From Acinetobacter baumannii (GTDB lineage: Bacteria; Pseudomonadota; Gammaproteobacteria; Pseudomonadales; Moraxellaceae), in NCBI RefSeq assembly GCF_016508585.1, contig NZ_JADVOP010000022.1:1-64000 (forward strand): a stretch of DNA of 64,000 nucleotides, in the 5' to 3' direction. A program made the translations under genes and the position numbers. The notes under the pieces were generated by a model that was given only the letters and a program-made list of their open reading frames with translations, searched no databases and had not been told where the DNA came from. Shown piece by piece: positions 38,588 to 48,700 of this stretch. Within the stretch, counting starts at the first letter, position 1. Each line of letters starts with the position of its first letter.

Positions 38588-39781
38588 TTATTTCTCCTGC
38601 GGGGTCACGAGTTGTTTTGTTAAGGGTGTATCTGGAATGGTTTGACCCAGCTTGACCAAATCCCCGTCTGCCAAGAACCCGGTTCCTGAAGCTACAATTC
38701 GAGTATTGGCAGGTAAATCAAGAATTTCTACTCGATCATTGAAACGTCTTCCAATGGTGACTTTTTGTTGAGTGACACGATTATCTCTATTCACAATAAA
38801 TACATAAGAGAAGCCATCACGTAATAACACTGCAGTTTGCGGTACAGTTAAAGCAGGTTTTTGACCTAAATCAAATTCACCCTTCACAAACATACCCATA
38901 CGAACTGCATCTGTCGTTGGAATATCAACGTAAACCAAACCATAACGTGTCTGTGGGTCAATTACAGGTGCAATCATGCGCACCGTACCTGTAACCGCAG
39001 AACGCTGCGGGTCAGGAGAGGTAATATGCGCAGTCATGCCTTTCGTCAGTTTGTATAAGTCAGTTGAGGTGACTTCTGCGCGCCATTCCAAACGATTATC
39101 GCGAATCAAGCGAAACAGTTCTTGACCTGTCTGCGCCAATGAACCAACCGTCGCTGTACGTGCGGAAATGACACCATGATCTGGGGAAATCACTTGGGTT
39201 TGTTTCAGGCGCAGTTGATTGCTGTCAATTTGTGCCTTGGCAGCATCTAAACGTGCTTGTGCGGTACTTTGTGAGGTCAGGTATTTAGTCGCTTCTTGTT
39301 GTGATATTGCACCTGTATTCTTGAGTTGTTGAATACGTTGATTGTTGATTGCTGCATCTGTAAGTACTGCTTTTGCTTCAGCATAATTGGCTTTTGCTGT
39401 TGCCAATTCAGCACGAATACTCTCACTATTGATTTCAGCAAGCACCTGTCCACGCTGAACAGAGTCCCCAACATTGACATTGACTTTGGTTATTCGTTGT
39501 CCGGATAGTTCACTACCGATGACCACTTCTTGCCAAGCCGCAATATTTCCATTGGCGGTAAAGTTTTGCTTCCAGTTCTGAAGCTCAGGCGCTACAACGG
39601 TAACTGTGAGTGAAGGTTTGGTATTCGAAGAAAGTGTCTCGACATTTTGTGAAGAAGCCTGTTTTTTATTTGAAGATTTCCACGCAAGTAAAATCACCAA
39701 TAAAACAATAATAATCACTGCAACAATGATCCAAATTTTTGAATTTATGCGTTTTTTTTGCATCGGGTCATGCGATTTCAT
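38588..39781 (-). CDS. RND efflux periplasmic adaptor (HlyD/MFP family)
   Basis: 397 residues from ATG 39781; TTG 39841 and ATG 39763 are alternatives and none has a clear ribosome binding site. Seen: a short basic N-terminus, one membrane anchor (about 14-30), a lipoyl/barrel-sandwich half (SELSGQRITKVNVNVGDSVQ), an alpha-hairpin (about 120-190), second lipoyl half and a beta-barrel/MP domain. The membrane anchor replaces the lipobox used by AcrA. It bridges the permease to an outer-membrane channel. The permease follows with one base between the genes. Confidence 0.92.
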   Translation of the reverse strand: MKSHDPMQKKRINSKIWIIVAVIIIVLLVILLAWKSSNKKQASSQNVETLSSNTKPSLTVTVVAPELQNWKQNFTANGNIAAWQEVVIGSELSGQRITKVNVNVGDSVQRGQVLAEINSESIRAELATAKANYAEAKAVLTDAAINNQRIQQLKNTGAISQQEATKYLTSQSTAQARLDAAKAQIDSNQLRLKQTQVISPDHGVISARTATVGSLAQTGQELFRLIRDNRLEWRAEVTSTDLYKLTKGMTAHITSPDPQRSAVTGTVRMIAPVIDPQTRYGLVYVDIPTTDAVRMGMFVKGEFDLGQKPALTVPQTAVLLRDGFSYVFIVNRDNRVTQQKVTIGRRFNDRVEILDLPANTRIVASGTGFLADGDLVKLGQTIPDTPLTKQLVTPQEK

Positions 39782-40287
39782 TTTAGTTTTGTAAATAGGG
39801 AAAGATAGTTCAGTATCTCTAAACGATCTAGGTTTGGTCAAGCTGCCAGTGGGTTGTATCTGTGATATTTTGCATATTTAAACGTATATTTTTCTTATCT
39901 TGAACATGCATTGTCTGGCTTATTCAGCATTCGATAGGGGCGTTTATGGTTATATTTTGAAGTGTTGAAATTATTTATATGTTTTCAGTATAAAAACAAT
40001 CAATATCATGATGAGGATTGGGTGAAAATACAGCACAATATTTGATCCATCATTTTTTTAATAAATAGCATAATAACTTGAATGTTAATTTAAAACTGCA
40101 ATTGAAATGAGCATGGGAATTTAAGTAACAGTTATTATGGAGTATTGCGGCATGATTTAGGCTGAGTACCTTTAAATATCTTGTCTAAACCTTAAATTCT
40201 TCATCCTAAAATGGCTATCGCTACAGGCACAGCCATCAATCATGTTCAACCACAAAAGTTTTGTTTTTGATTTATCTCCGTCGGGAT
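39782..40287. other. Intergenic region, no supported gene
   Basis: About 500 bp of AT-rich DNA upstream of the RND adaptor gene, ending at the dapC terminator. It should contain the pump promoter. I see no recognisable operator repeat and no gene with a start and ribosome binding site. Confidence 0.45.
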
Positions 40288-40319
40288 AAAAAACTGCCCC
40301 ATCATAGGGGCAGTTTTTT
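40288..40319 (-). terminator. Strong terminator after dapC
   Basis: Perfect 13-bp stem (40288-40300 and 40307-40319) with core CTGCCCC/GGGGCAG, 6-nt loop, flanked by A and T tracts. It ends the purT-glnD-dapC unit on the minus strand. Confidence 0.9.
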
Positions 40320-40327
40320 ATTGTGGT

Positions 40328-41497
40328 CTACAAAATTGTTTTTAAGCGATGGATCACTTGTTCACATTGCGCAAGATCTGCAACCAATGCCATACGAACA
40401 TGACCTTCACCTGGGTTGCCTTGAGCAGTATCGCGAGAAAGATAACGACCGGGCAAAACCTTGATATTGGCTTTTTCCATAAGCATCTTGGCAAAATTTT
40501 CATCGTGATCTACTTTTAACCAATAATAGAAACCTGCATCTGGTTTTTGTAAAGGTAAAAGATGACCCAATTCACTTTGGAACAATTCAAATTTTGCGCG
40601 ATATAACTGGCGATTTTCTTCAACATGAGATTCATCATTCCAAGCGACAATCGAAGCCAACTGATGTTGAACAGGCATTGCAGTACCATGATAAGTGCGG
40701 AATTTTAAATAAGGCTTCAGCAAGGCTGCATCTCCAGCAACGAAGCCTGAACGCATACCTGGTAAGTTAGAGCGCTTAGAGAGAGAATGGAATACAATAC
40801 AGTTCTTATAATCATCGCGACCTAACTCAGCACAGACTTCCAACAGGCCGGCAGGTGCTTCATCAAACCACAACTCGGAATAACATTCATCAGAAGCGAT
40901 CACAAAATCATACTGATCAGAAAGCGCAATCAGCTTTTTGAATTGTTCTTTTGAAAGGACTGCGCCAGTAGGATTGCCGGGGGTGCAAACAAACAAGAGT
41001 GCGGTTCTTTCCCAAACTTCAGCAGGGACCGCATCGAAATCCCCCAAATAGCCATTTTCCTCGGTACAGTTGATAAAGTAGGGTTGAGCACCTGCCAGAA
41101 GTGTTGCGCCTTCATAAATTTGATAAAACGGATTAGGCATCACTACATAAGGTGCATCATCACGATTAATCAATGCCTGCACAAATGAAAAAATCCCTTC
41201 GCGGGTACCCGTCACGGGAATGACATGATCTTCAGCACTGATACTGTTGAGATGAAAACGCCGACTCAGCCATTGTGCAATACTTTCACGCAGTTCAACT
41301 AAACCTTTACTATTCGGATAGCTAGAAAGATGCTGAAAATTATCAATAATCGCTTGCTTGACAAACTCAGGCGCAGGATGCTTCGGTTCTCCAATAGAAA
41401 GTGGGATCAAAGGTAAATCTGCGGGTTTTACATCCTGAAAAAGTTGGGTTAACTTTTCAAAGGGATAGGGATGTAATAAAGACAAACTAGCGTTCAT
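40328..41497 (-). CDS. dapC: Succinyldiaminopimelate transaminase DapC
   Basis: 389 residues. PLP-dependent enzyme transferring the amino group from glutamate to N-succinyl-2-amino-6-ketopimelate in lysine and peptidoglycan synthesis. Seen: PLPLIPLSIGEPKHPAP region near the N-terminus (here ADLPLIPLSIGEPKHP), VTGTREGIF, TPGNPTGAVLS, DECYSELWF, and the PLP lysine in FHSLSKRSNLPGMRSGF. These blocks are those of the DapC subgroup found next to glnD in many proteobacteria. It lies 28 nt after glnD. Confidence 0.94.
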   Translation of the reverse strand: MNASLSLLHPYPFEKLTQLFQDVKPADLPLIPLSIGEPKHPAPEFVKQAIIDNFQHLSSYPNSKGLVELRESIAQWLSRRFHLNSISAEDHVIPVTGTREGIFSFVQALINRDDAPYVVMPNPFYQIYEGATLLAGAQPYFINCTEENGYLGDFDAVPAEVWERTALLFVCTPGNPTGAVLSKEQFKKLIALSDQYDFVIASDECYSELWFDEAPAGLLEVCAELGRDDYKNCIVFHSLSKRSNLPGMRSGFVAGDAALLKPYLKFRTYHGTAMPVQHQLASIVAWNDESHVEENRQLYRAKFELFQSELGHLLPLQKPDAGFYYWLKVDHDENFAKMLMEKANIKVLPGRYLSRDTAQGNPGEGHVRMALVADLAQCEQVIHRLKTIL

Positions 41498-41525
41498 GAA
41501 ACAATTACCACAATAGAATTAAAGA

Positions 41526-44192
41526 TTAATGTTGCCCACAGATTTGATTTGATGCCTCATCTAAAGCCGCTTTTAATTTTGCGGTAAAGACTTCTGCTTC
41601 TGTTTCTGTAAGAGGAGTACCATCTTTTTTAGTGACGAAGAAAATATCTTCTGCCTTTTCGCCAAGTGTGGCAATTCGGGCAGAATGAATATCCAAACCT
41701 TGCATCATAAATAAGCCGCCAACACGTGCAAGTAAACCAGGTTGGTCGAGGGTTGAAATTTCAACCATGTTTTGTTGTAGCGCTTCATTGAGTGTTACAT
41801 CGACAGTATTTTCAATATCAAAATGACGAAGCTGACGTGGAATGCGACGTTGCATCAAACCGGGATATTTATCTGATTCAGACAAGGCTTTAATTAAAGC
41901 CTGTTTTACTGTGTTCTCACGCTCTGGATCAGTTAAAAGCGTGCCAAAGCGATCTAGAACGACATAAGTATCCAAACTAAATGCTTTGGTGGCAGTAATA
42001 ATCCGGGCATCTTGGACGTCGAGATTCATGCGGTCTAAAATGGCCACAGTGGTTGCAAATAAGTTAGGTTGATCTTGAGTATAGATAAAGATCTGAACCG
42101 CATCCTGTGCTGCTTTACGGTGCGCACGCATGAGCACGAGAGGAGCAGGGTTGTCGCCGTGCTGCAAAATGGCGCGAGTATGCCACGCAATTTCATCAGC
42201 AGATTCTTTAAGAAAGTACTCGTCTCCCAACTCCTGCCAAACCTTTTCCACTTGGTCGAGCGGGAATTCATCCACCAGCACTTCACTTGCTGAAAATTTA
42301 GTATCCTCTATCAGCATTTGGTAGTCCACTGGACGACCTAAACCAGAACGAATCACATCACGTGCATGTGTATACAGTTGACGCATCAAAGAAGAACGCC
42401 AGGTATTCCAGAGTTTTGGATTGGTTGCATTGATATCTGCGACAGTCAGCGTGTATAGATAATCTAAATGCTCCATATCTCCCAGTTTTTCAGCAAACTC
42501 TTTGACTACATCAGGGTCAGAAATATCTTTTTTCTGGGCAGTCATCGACATTAATAAATGATTTTGGATCAGCCAAGCCACCAAATTACATTCACGCTCC
42601 GTAAATCCGTGGGCTAAACAGAACTCAATGGCATCTTCAGCACCCAATTCACTATGGTCACCGCCACGGCCTTTGGCAATATCATGGAATATTGCAGCAA
42701 GAAAAACGATATCACGACGTACTAAACGCTGAAATACTGAACTCACAACAGGGTAATCTTTGGCAAATTCGGGTTCTTTAAAACGATTTAAATTGCGAAT
42801 CAACAATAAAGTATGTGCATCGACAGTATAAATATGGAACAAATCATATTGCATCAACCCCATAATCTGACCAAAGGCAGGGATATAATTGCCCAGTACG
42901 CCATAACGTTTCATCGCCACCATGGTTTCGTATAAACGATAAGGGGAACGAATAATCGCCATAAATAAGGCTTGATGGTTCGGATTATCCCGAAAAGCCT
43001 GATCAATGCGTTTTGCTGCTAAAGTCAACAGACGTAAAGTACGTGCACGAATCCCTTCAATCTCAGGACGATTCGCCAAGATATAAAAAATTTCTAGAAT
43101 TGCGCTTGGGTTTTCAGAGAATGTTTTATGTTGCTGAACAGCAAGTTTGCCATCCACCAGTTTAAAATGTTCGTTAATATTTTCAATTTTACGCTCATAG
43201 TCTGGTAAGCGTGGCGTAATTACTGACTCATTGAAATATGCCAATAACATTTCATTTAAGGTCGAAACCTGTTGAGCCGTCCGATAGTAACGTTTCATAA
43301 ACTGTTCGATCGGATAATTGGGATGATGGTCATCCTCGCGTGTATAGCCAAATTTAGCTGCAATATCACGTTGATAGTCGAACAACAAACGGTTTTCATC
43401 GCGTTTGGTCAAACGATGTAAATGATGACGAATTTCCCAAAGGAAATTTTCTGCTTCTTCCAGTACACCCAGTTCAAATTCAGAAATAAAACCCAAATGG
43501 ACCAAATCATAGATACGATTCACGCGAAAATGTCGCTTTGCAATCCAGCCAATTTGATTGATGTCTCGAATACCGCCTGGGGCATTTTTAATATCGGGTT
43601 CTAGGTTGCTTTCCGTGTTGTTGTGTTGGGCATATCGGTGTGCTTGTTCAGCCATTTTCGCATCAAAGAATGTTTTGTCCGTCCATGTCTGAGAAACAAC
43701 GCGACGAGGCCATCTTGCCAGATGCTGATTGCCAATAATTAAACGTGCTTCGATCAGGGACGTGGCAACCGTCAGATCTGTGGTGGCCTGCTCAAAACAA
43801 CTACGAATGGTACGTACACTGATACCTGGTTTGAAATTACCGACATCCCATAAAGTTGAAATGAATTGAGTCACTGTTTGTTCTTGTTCAGGGGAAAGAT
43901 CTTCCTCTGATAAAATCATGATGTCTACATCAGAATAGGGCAGCATTTCTCGTCGCCCATAGCCACCAACAGCGAATAATCCCAAATCTGTCTGATCTAA
44001 ACCCGCATGCTTCCATAAAAACATCAGGGCTTCATCTACCACATTCGAGCGAGCACGGAGAATCTCACGAATAGTTCGACCATGATCATAAGCCTCGTTT
44101 AACTGTTGCTCAACATCACTGCGCCATTGATTGATTGCTTTGATGTCGTTGCTGTCACTAACATATTCCAACAGAGGAGAGGTGTTGATCAT
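41526..44192 (-). CDS. glnD: [Protein-PII] uridylyltransferase/uridylyl-removing enzyme GlnD
   Basis: 888 residues. Bifunctional nitrogen sensor that adds or removes UMP on PII proteins according to glutamine. Domains in order: nucleotidyltransferase with [15 protein letters not shown] (76-90), a linker helical domain, the HD hydrolase domain with [15 protein letters not shown] (about 505-520), and two C-terminal ACT domains (about 705-785 and 815-888) that bind glutamine. Length matches the family. It lies between purT and dapC with 26 and 28 nt gaps. Confidence 0.97.
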   Translation of the reverse strand: MINTSPLLEYVSDSNDIKAINQWRSDVEQQLNEAYDHGRTIREILRARSNVVDEALMFLWKHAGLDQTDLGLFAVGGYGRREMLPYSDVDIMILSEEDLSPEQEQTVTQFISTLWDVGNFKPGISVRTIRSCFEQATTDLTVATSLIEARLIIGNQHLARWPRRVVSQTWTDKTFFDAKMAEQAHRYAQHNNTESNLEPDIKNAPGGIRDINQIGWIAKRHFRVNRIYDLVHLGFISEFELGVLEEAENFLWEIRHHLHRLTKRDENRLLFDYQRDIAAKFGYTREDDHHPNYPIEQFMKRYYRTAQQVSTLNEMLLAYFNESVITPRLPDYERKIENINEHFKLVDGKLAVQQHKTFSENPSAILEIFYILANRPEIEGIRARTLRLLTLAAKRIDQAFRDNPNHQALFMAIIRSPYRLYETMVAMKRYGVLGNYIPAFGQIMGLMQYDLFHIYTVDAHTLLLIRNLNRFKEPEFAKDYPVVSSVFQRLVRRDIVFLAAIFHDIAKGRGGDHSELGAEDAIEFCLAHGFTERECNLVAWLIQNHLLMSMTAQKKDISDPDVVKEFAEKLGDMEHLDYLYTLTVADINATNPKLWNTWRSSLMRQLYTHARDVIRSGLGRPVDYQMLIEDTKFSASEVLVDEFPLDQVEKVWQELGDEYFLKESADEIAWHTRAILQHGDNPAPLVLMRAHRKAAQDAVQIFIYTQDQPNLFATTVAILDRMNLDVQDARIITATKAFSLDTYVVLDRFGTLLTDPERENTVKQALIKALSESDKYPGLMQRRIPRQLRHFDIENTVDVTLNEALQQNMVEISTLDQPGLLARVGGLFMMQGLDIHSARIATLGEKAEDIFFVTKKDGTPLTETEAEVFTAKLKAALDEASNQICGQH

Positions 44193-44218
44193 GGATATTT
44201 TGTCCGCAAATTTATAGG

Positions 44219-45427
44219 CTATTTGTTTAAATGAACAGTCACTTTTGACGCAGCATCATGTGCAAGTTCACGTGCTTGATCTGTCGTTTCGGCACGGGCG
44301 GTTGCCACACCCATACGACGACGCTTAAATCCTTCAGGTTTACCAAAAAGACGTAAATCTGTAGCAGGATTTTGCAAAGCAAGATTTAAGCCAGAGAATG
44401 AAAGATTAGTTGCATCTTTACCCGCATAGATGACCGCACTTGCTGCGACGCTATGACGTTCAGTATTCACGGGTAATCCTAAAATAGCACGGGCATGCAG
44501 TTCAAATTCACTTTGGAATTGAGATGCAAGTGTAACTAAACCTGTATCATGTGGGCGGGGTGACACCTCACTAAACCATACTTTATCGCCTTTGACAAAC
44601 AGTTCTACCCCAAAAATACCACAGCCACCTAATGCAACAGTAACTTTATTGGCAATCCGTTTTGCTTCATTCAAAGCTGCTTCGCTCATGGCTTGCGGCT
44701 GCCAACTTTCAACATAGTCGCCTGCATCTTGGCGATGTCCGATCGGGTCACAATACGAGGTTTCAATTTCACCAGTTTCAGAATTTTTTGCACGTACGGT
44801 AAGTAGAGTAATTTCAAAATCAAAGTCAATTTGAGATTCGACAATCACTGTTCCTTGATTTACACGACCACCAGTTTGTGCATATTCCCAAGCAGCATCG
44901 ACTTCAGCATACTCTTTTACCCGTGATTGCCCTTTACCAGAAGACGACATGACAGGTTTTACAAAGTTCGGATAACCAATATCGTCACATGCAGAACGGA
45001 AACTTTCCAAAGTATTTGCAAAGCGGTAAGCAGAAGTGGGTAAGCCTAATTCTTCAGCAGCCAAACGTCTGATCCCTTCACGGTTCATGGTCAGATTTAC
45101 TGCTTGAGCAGAAGGAATGACAGTGGCGATATTTTGCTGTTCAATTTCAATCAAGACTTGTGTGGCTATCGCTTCAATTTCCGGAACAATCAGGTGAGGT
45201 TTGACTTTTTCGATTAAAGCTTTAAGTTCATTTGCATCTGCCATATTCAAGGCATAAGAGAAATGCGCAACTTGCATGGCAGGTGCGTTTTCGTAACGGT
45301 CTGCCGCATGGACTTCCACACCAAGTCGTTGTAATGAAATCACCACTTCTTTACCCAGTTCACCTGAACCCAACAATAAAACTTTAAACGCAGATGATTG
45401 AAGTGGGGTACCAATAGTCACGCTCAT
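44219..45427 (-). CDS. purT: Formate-dependent phosphoribosylglycinamide formyltransferase PurT
   Basis: 402 residues, ATP-grasp enzyme that makes formyl-GAR from GAR, formate and ATP in purine synthesis. Seen: [21 protein letters not shown] (nucleotide-related loop, about 15-35; [12 protein letters not shown]), [10 protein letters not shown], the ATP-grasp lysine region [13 protein letters not shown] and metal-binding [13 protein letters not shown]. The protein is the usual length. It opens the purT-glnD-dapC unit; its promoter must lie in the 328-bp gap upstream. Confidence 0.96.
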   Translation of the reverse strand: MSVTIGTPLQSSAFKVLLLGSGELGKEVVISLQRLGVEVHAADRYENAPAMQVAHFSYALNMADANELKALIEKVKPHLIVPEIEAIATQVLIEIEQQNIATVIPSAQAVNLTMNREGIRRLAAEELGLPTSAYRFANTLESFRSACDDIGYPNFVKPVMSSSGKGQSRVKEYAEVDAAWEYAQTGGRVNQGTVIVESQIDFDFEITLLTVRAKNSETGEIETSYCDPIGHRQDAGDYVESWQPQAMSEAALNEAKRIANKVTVALGGCGIFGVELFVKGDKVWFSEVSPRPHDTGLVTLASQFQSEFELHARAILGLPVNTERHSVAASAVIYAGKDATNLSFSGLNLALQNPATDLRLFGKPEGFKRRRMGVATARAETTDQARELAHDAASKVTVHLNK

Positions 45428-45755
45428 GTGATTCTTCCATGCTTGTCTTATGGACTGTTAGCATAGCAGAAGTCAGACCTCTGTTCAGGATTGATTCACA
45501 TAAAATAATGATATTGTCTAACAGATTTTTTTATATTGACTCAGACAACAGTTTTTTGAGGAGTTCCAATATCTTGAATGAAAAATTAATAGGCTAAAAT
45601 TAGCACCATTATCCTGGGTTCGATAAAAATTCTTGATGAAATCTGATACTCAGAAATGTCGTCCTCAACTGACTGAGACAACTTGATCTAAAAATGGATG
45701 AGAATTGAGCTGTGCTTGAATAATATTTTTTCAAGCAGCTAAATTTAGGGGGACA
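45428..45755. other. Intergenic region, no supported gene
   Basis: 328 bp between purT and the DUF457-like gene, both on the minus strand. It holds the purT promoter. I see no gene, no clear terminator and no operator that I can name. Confidence 0.45.
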
Positions 45756-46271
45756 TTAACCGCACTTTTTTAAATTTTTTCTTTTTTGAATATAAAGCAC
45801 CCATGCAATGATACAGATCAGAATTTCAACAAAAAAAGACCAATGTAAAATAAAATTGAGCCACCAAGGCTGATAACTAGCACTAACATTAAAGAAAACA
45901 TAAGGTTGATCAATAAATGGTGCAAACAACCACACATCGCCTACAAAGCAATCCAAGAAAATATGCAGCAGTGCCGCAACTGAAAAAAGGCTGAGTATCC
46001 ATGCTATTTTAGAGTTGTATTTTGATTTCACCAAATACAGGAGTGCAATCAGAAAGATGGGAATCCAAAATGAAAACCAATGTAAAAAATATTTGTGATG
46101 ATGCACGGATCGATGGTCAATCAGATAAAAGTAAAAGAGATCTATATCTGGAAAGACTGCGCCAAGCATGATGATACCAAAGAATGCTTTGCGGCTGATT
46201 TTAGTGCGCTTGATCTTTTGATGAAGAAATTGGGCAAGTATATAACCTGAAGGTAAGTGTGCGATAAACAT
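45756..46271 (-). CDS. DUF457/YdjM-like membrane protein (annotated metal-dependent hydrolase)
   Basis: 171 residues with about four hydrophobic segments. Seen: N-terminal AHLPSGYIL, then LGAVFPDIDLFYF (acidic Asp pair) and HRSVHHHKYFLHW (His cluster), followed by HIFLDCFVGD. The Asp/His layout is that of the YdjM/DUF457 family of inner-membrane proteins, often annotated as metal-dependent hydrolases; activity is not proven for the family. The gene stands alone. Confidence 0.8.
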   Translation of the reverse strand: MFIAHLPSGYILAQFLHQKIKRTKISRKAFFGIIMLGAVFPDIDLFYFYLIDHRSVHHHKYFLHWFSFWIPIFLIALLYLVKSKYNSKIAWILSLFSVAALLHIFLDCFVGDVWLFAPFIDQPYVFFNVSASYQPWWLNFILHWSFFVEILICIIAWVLYIQKRKNLKKCG

Positions 46272-46410
46272 GTTGAATTTTTATTATCTGGTTAAAATGA
46301 AGACTACACAAATTGGCTGACACAAAAATGATGATTGCAAAAAATATTGATTGACTCAATCAATATTTAGTTTGCACTGATTTTGACAAGCCAATCACCC
46401 TATCGCTAAA

Positions 46411-46746
46411 TTAAGTATAGGTATAGACCAGACCATAGGCAAGCGCCGCAACTAGAGTCGCCAAAACAATTCGTTTGAATTTAAAATACAACCCGGTCAG
46501 TACGATGAATCCCACCAGCATTGCAGAACTCTTGTTGGGCGTTTCAATTAATGGGGGAAGGGTTGCAACAATCAACATCGAGCTGATTGCTGCAATACCG
46601 ATACTGCCCAACGCGATTTTTAACCAAGTTGAACCACGTGATTGTTGATGTTGCTGACTTTTTTGCAGTAGATAAAAAGGACCAAAGCGAGAGGCAAAGT
46701 TTGCAATACCCACCAAGATTCCGACCATAATAATCTGTAAGTCCAT
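46411..46746 (-). CDS. azlD: AzlD family branched-chain amino acid exporter subunit
   Basis: 111 residues with about four hydrophobic segments, the small subunit of AzlCD-type exporters of branched-chain amino acids and analogues. Seen: a GxANFASRFGPFYLL block near the N-terminus that is typical of AzlD, and the closing VALAYGLVYTYT. It follows azlC with a single base between them, so the two are one operon. Confidence 0.9.
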   Translation of the reverse strand: MDLQIIMVGILVGIANFASRFGPFYLLQKSQQHQQSRGSTWLKIALGSIGIAAISSMLIVATLPPLIETPNKSSAMLVGFIVLTGLYFKFKRIVLATLVAALAYGLVYTYT

Positions 46747-46747
46747 G

Positions 46748-47485
46748 TTATATACTCACTTCATCTTTTTGTTTTAAAATATAATATTTAAATAGTCCAG
46801 CCAGAATACCAGAGGCGATGCCGATAAAAATTGCTGCTGACATATTGATAAAATAACAAGCCAATGCAGAAACCACCAGAGAGACGACGACCACAAAAGT
46901 ATGTTTTCTTTCAAAAGCTGCTAACAAAAAGCTTAAGAATAATGCAGGCAGTAAGAAATCTAATGCGGCTTGCAGGAATTGAGGCAGGTGAGTGACTTGA
47001 TCAGCAAATAATCCGCCTAAAAATGATCCCAGTGCCCATGACATCCAACTAAACAGACTGAGTCCAAGCATCCAAGATTCTGACCATTCTTGGCGCCGTT
47101 GCGACAGTTTAATCATGCCTGCTGCAAAAACTTCATCGGTTAGCCCCCAAGCCCATACAGCAGTCTTTTTTAAGTTTAAACGGTCTTGAATAAGATTCTG
47201 CAAGGCGGGACCATAAAGGACATGACGAATATCAAGGGCAATAACGGTTAGTGCTGTCATCCAGATTGATGTGCCACTGCCCAATAACGCTACAACCAGA
47301 AACTGACTTGCACCTGCATACATCGAACAAGACAAGAACAGGGCTTCCCATGCACTAAACCCGAATTGGGTTGCCGATACACCAAAGGCAAATGAAACAG
47401 GAAGATATGTAAAAATAATGGCTTGGCTATCTTTTGCGCCTTGCCAGAAGCCAGCTGTTTGGACTGGAGGATTGTGCTCAGACAC
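46748..47485 (-). CDS. azlC: AzlC family branched-chain amino acid exporter subunit
   Basis: 245 residues from the GTG at 47485, which has AGGTG 6 nt upstream and starts at VSEHNPP; an upstream start at 47557 would add 24 residues unlike the family. Seen: PVSFAFGVSATQFGFS, ASQFLVVALLGSG and DIRHVLYGPAL, the AzlC hallmarks, with about seven hydrophobic segments. Forms the main channel-like subunit with AzlD. Its 5' end is about 100 nt from a divergent lipoprotein gene. Confidence 0.9.
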   Translation of the reverse strand: MSEHNPPVQTAGFWQGAKDSQAIIFTYLPVSFAFGVSATQFGFSAWEALFLSCSMYAGASQFLVVALLGSGTSIWMTALTVIALDIRHVLYGPALQNLIQDRLNLKKTAVWAWGLTDEVFAAGMIKLSQRRQEWSESWMLGLSLFSWMSWALGSFLGGLFADQVTHLPQFLQAALDFLLPALFLSFLLAAFERKHTFVVVVSLVVSALACYFINMSAAIFIGIASGILAGLFKYYILKQKDEVSI

Positions 47486-47588
47486 AGGACACCTAAAAAC
47501 CAGAGTAAAACAAAAGGTAAAATCAAGATTGAGTATTCTACCTGAATTTACTAGCATAGGAGTGAAATGTTTATTTAGGCGTGACTTT

Positions 47589-48071
47589 ATGTTCGCAAAT
47601 CAGTCGAAATTATTATTTAGTATGACCTTGATTTTGGGTGTTTTAGGTTTACAAGCATGTGGTAATTCGTCTTCTGAACCTCAACAAAAGGTCGAAATTA
47701 AAGCAGCGCCAAAACTCACCAATGATGCAACCACATACGCTCATGCAGCTTGGAGCTTAATTAATCAAGTCGAACCCTATGTTTATCGAAAACAATTAAA
47801 TTTAATCGAAGACAATGTGCGAAAACCCATTCGTAAGTTGAGTACTGATTGGCGGATCAATGTAAAAATGACTGATTCCGTGACTGAAGGAAAATATGCT
47901 TTATGTCGTAAAGCGATGACCAGTTTAGACAATTGGGCAAGATCTACACTTGAAAAAGATGGTGAAATGCAAAAAAATCAAGCGCAATATGAGCGAGATA
48001 AAGCACAATGTAAAGATGCAATTGATAATCCAAGCTTGGGAAATACCAAGGCAAATAATAATATTTTCTGA
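47589..48071 (+). CDS. Putative lipoprotein, 160 residues
   Basis: Starts at ATG 47589; the frame is open further upstream to 47418, but that part overlaps azlC on the other strand and lacks a signal. Seen: lipoprotein signal with lipobox LQAC (Cys24), then a Lys/Gln-rich, helical, mature region with DWRINVKMTDS, YALCRKAMTSLDNWA and QCKDAI, containing two further Cys. No recognised domain. A strong terminator follows. Function unknown. Confidence 0.7.
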   Translation: MFANQSKLLFSMTLILGVLGLQACGNSSSEPQQKVEIKAAPKLTNDATTYAHAAWSLINQVEPYVYRKQLNLIEDNVRKPIRKLSTDWRINVKMTDSVTEGKYALCRKAMTSLDNWARSTLEKDGEMQKNQAQYERDKAQCKDAIDNPSLGNTKANNNIF

Positions 48072-48079
48072 TTTGTTAT

Positions 48080-48110
48080 AAAAAATGGCGCAGATAAAGC
48101 GCCATTTTTT
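48080..48110. terminator. Terminator between lipoprotein and Ala/Lys-rich genes
   Basis: Perfect stem AAAAATGGCGC (48081-48091) / GCGCCATTTTT (48099-48109) with a 7-nt loop, symmetric A and T tracts, between convergent genes. Likely bidirectional. Confidence 0.88.
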
Positions 48111-48138
48111 ATTGATTAACTGAACTGTTTAGAGTTGA

Positions 48139-48537
48139 TTAAGGTTTTAAAGGGTTTGTTGAAGTCGCTTTTACAGCTTTGTCTTTTGCTGCAGTTGTTT
48201 TTGCAGCAGTATCATTTTTGGCTTTTGTCGCTGCATCAGCTTTTACTTTTGTTGCAGTCTCAGCCTTTGCCTTCGTTGCAGCAGTTTCAGTTTTTGCAGC
48301 AGCTTTCGCATCTTTAGATTTTACTTCAACTGCTTTGCTGCTATCTGCTTTTGCTTTGGTTGCAGCAGTTGATGTTTTAGACGCAGCTTGCGCTGCAGGA
48401 TTGGCAGCTACACACTTTCCGCCTTTATGGTTTGGACCCGTTCCGCCAACGAGTGTTGTACCTTTGGGACATGCAAAAGCAGAAGCGCTAAGTACAGTGA
48501 ATAGTCCCGCCGTGAGAAGAGTTGTGATTTTTTTCAT
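48139..48537 (-). CDS. Exported Ala/Lys-rich low-complexity protein
   Basis: 132 residues. Seen: Sec signal peptide (1-22, cleavage AFA|C), a short Cys-bounded head CPKGTTLVGGTG...GGKC (23-42), then about 85 residues made almost wholly of Ala, Lys, Thr, Asp, Ser and Val with repeated AATKAKA-type heptads. The tail resembles histone H1-like C-termini, but this protein has a signal peptide and should be periplasmic or surface-exposed. The antisense frame is also open because of the repeat, but has no protein character. Function unknown. Confidence 0.75.
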   Translation of the reverse strand: MKKITTLLTAGLFTVLSASAFACPKGTTLVGGTGPNHKGGKCVAANPAAQAASKTSTAATKAKADSSKAVEVKSKDAKAAAKTETAATKAKAETATKVKADAATKAKNDTAAKTTAAKDKAVKATSTNPLKP

Positions 48538-48700
48538 TTATTTCAACTTTTATTGAGATGGCATTAGCGCCTAATTCAAATATAAAACTATTTTTTAACA
48601 AGTTGAATAAATAAATTGTATATTTTATTTATGAAATGATTATATATTCCAACTATTTAAGCTTATTTTAATGTTTGTTGAAAAATACCGTGTAGAGATT

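Noticed and set aside
47418..47588. Upstream extension of the lipoprotein frame
   Set aside because: Antisense to azlC; the signal peptide and lipobox fit only with the ATG at 47589.
48179..48556. Long open frame antisense to the Ala/Lys-rich gene
   Set aside because: Produced by the repetitive Ala/Lys codons read backwards; hydrophobic low-complexity product without a ribosome binding site.
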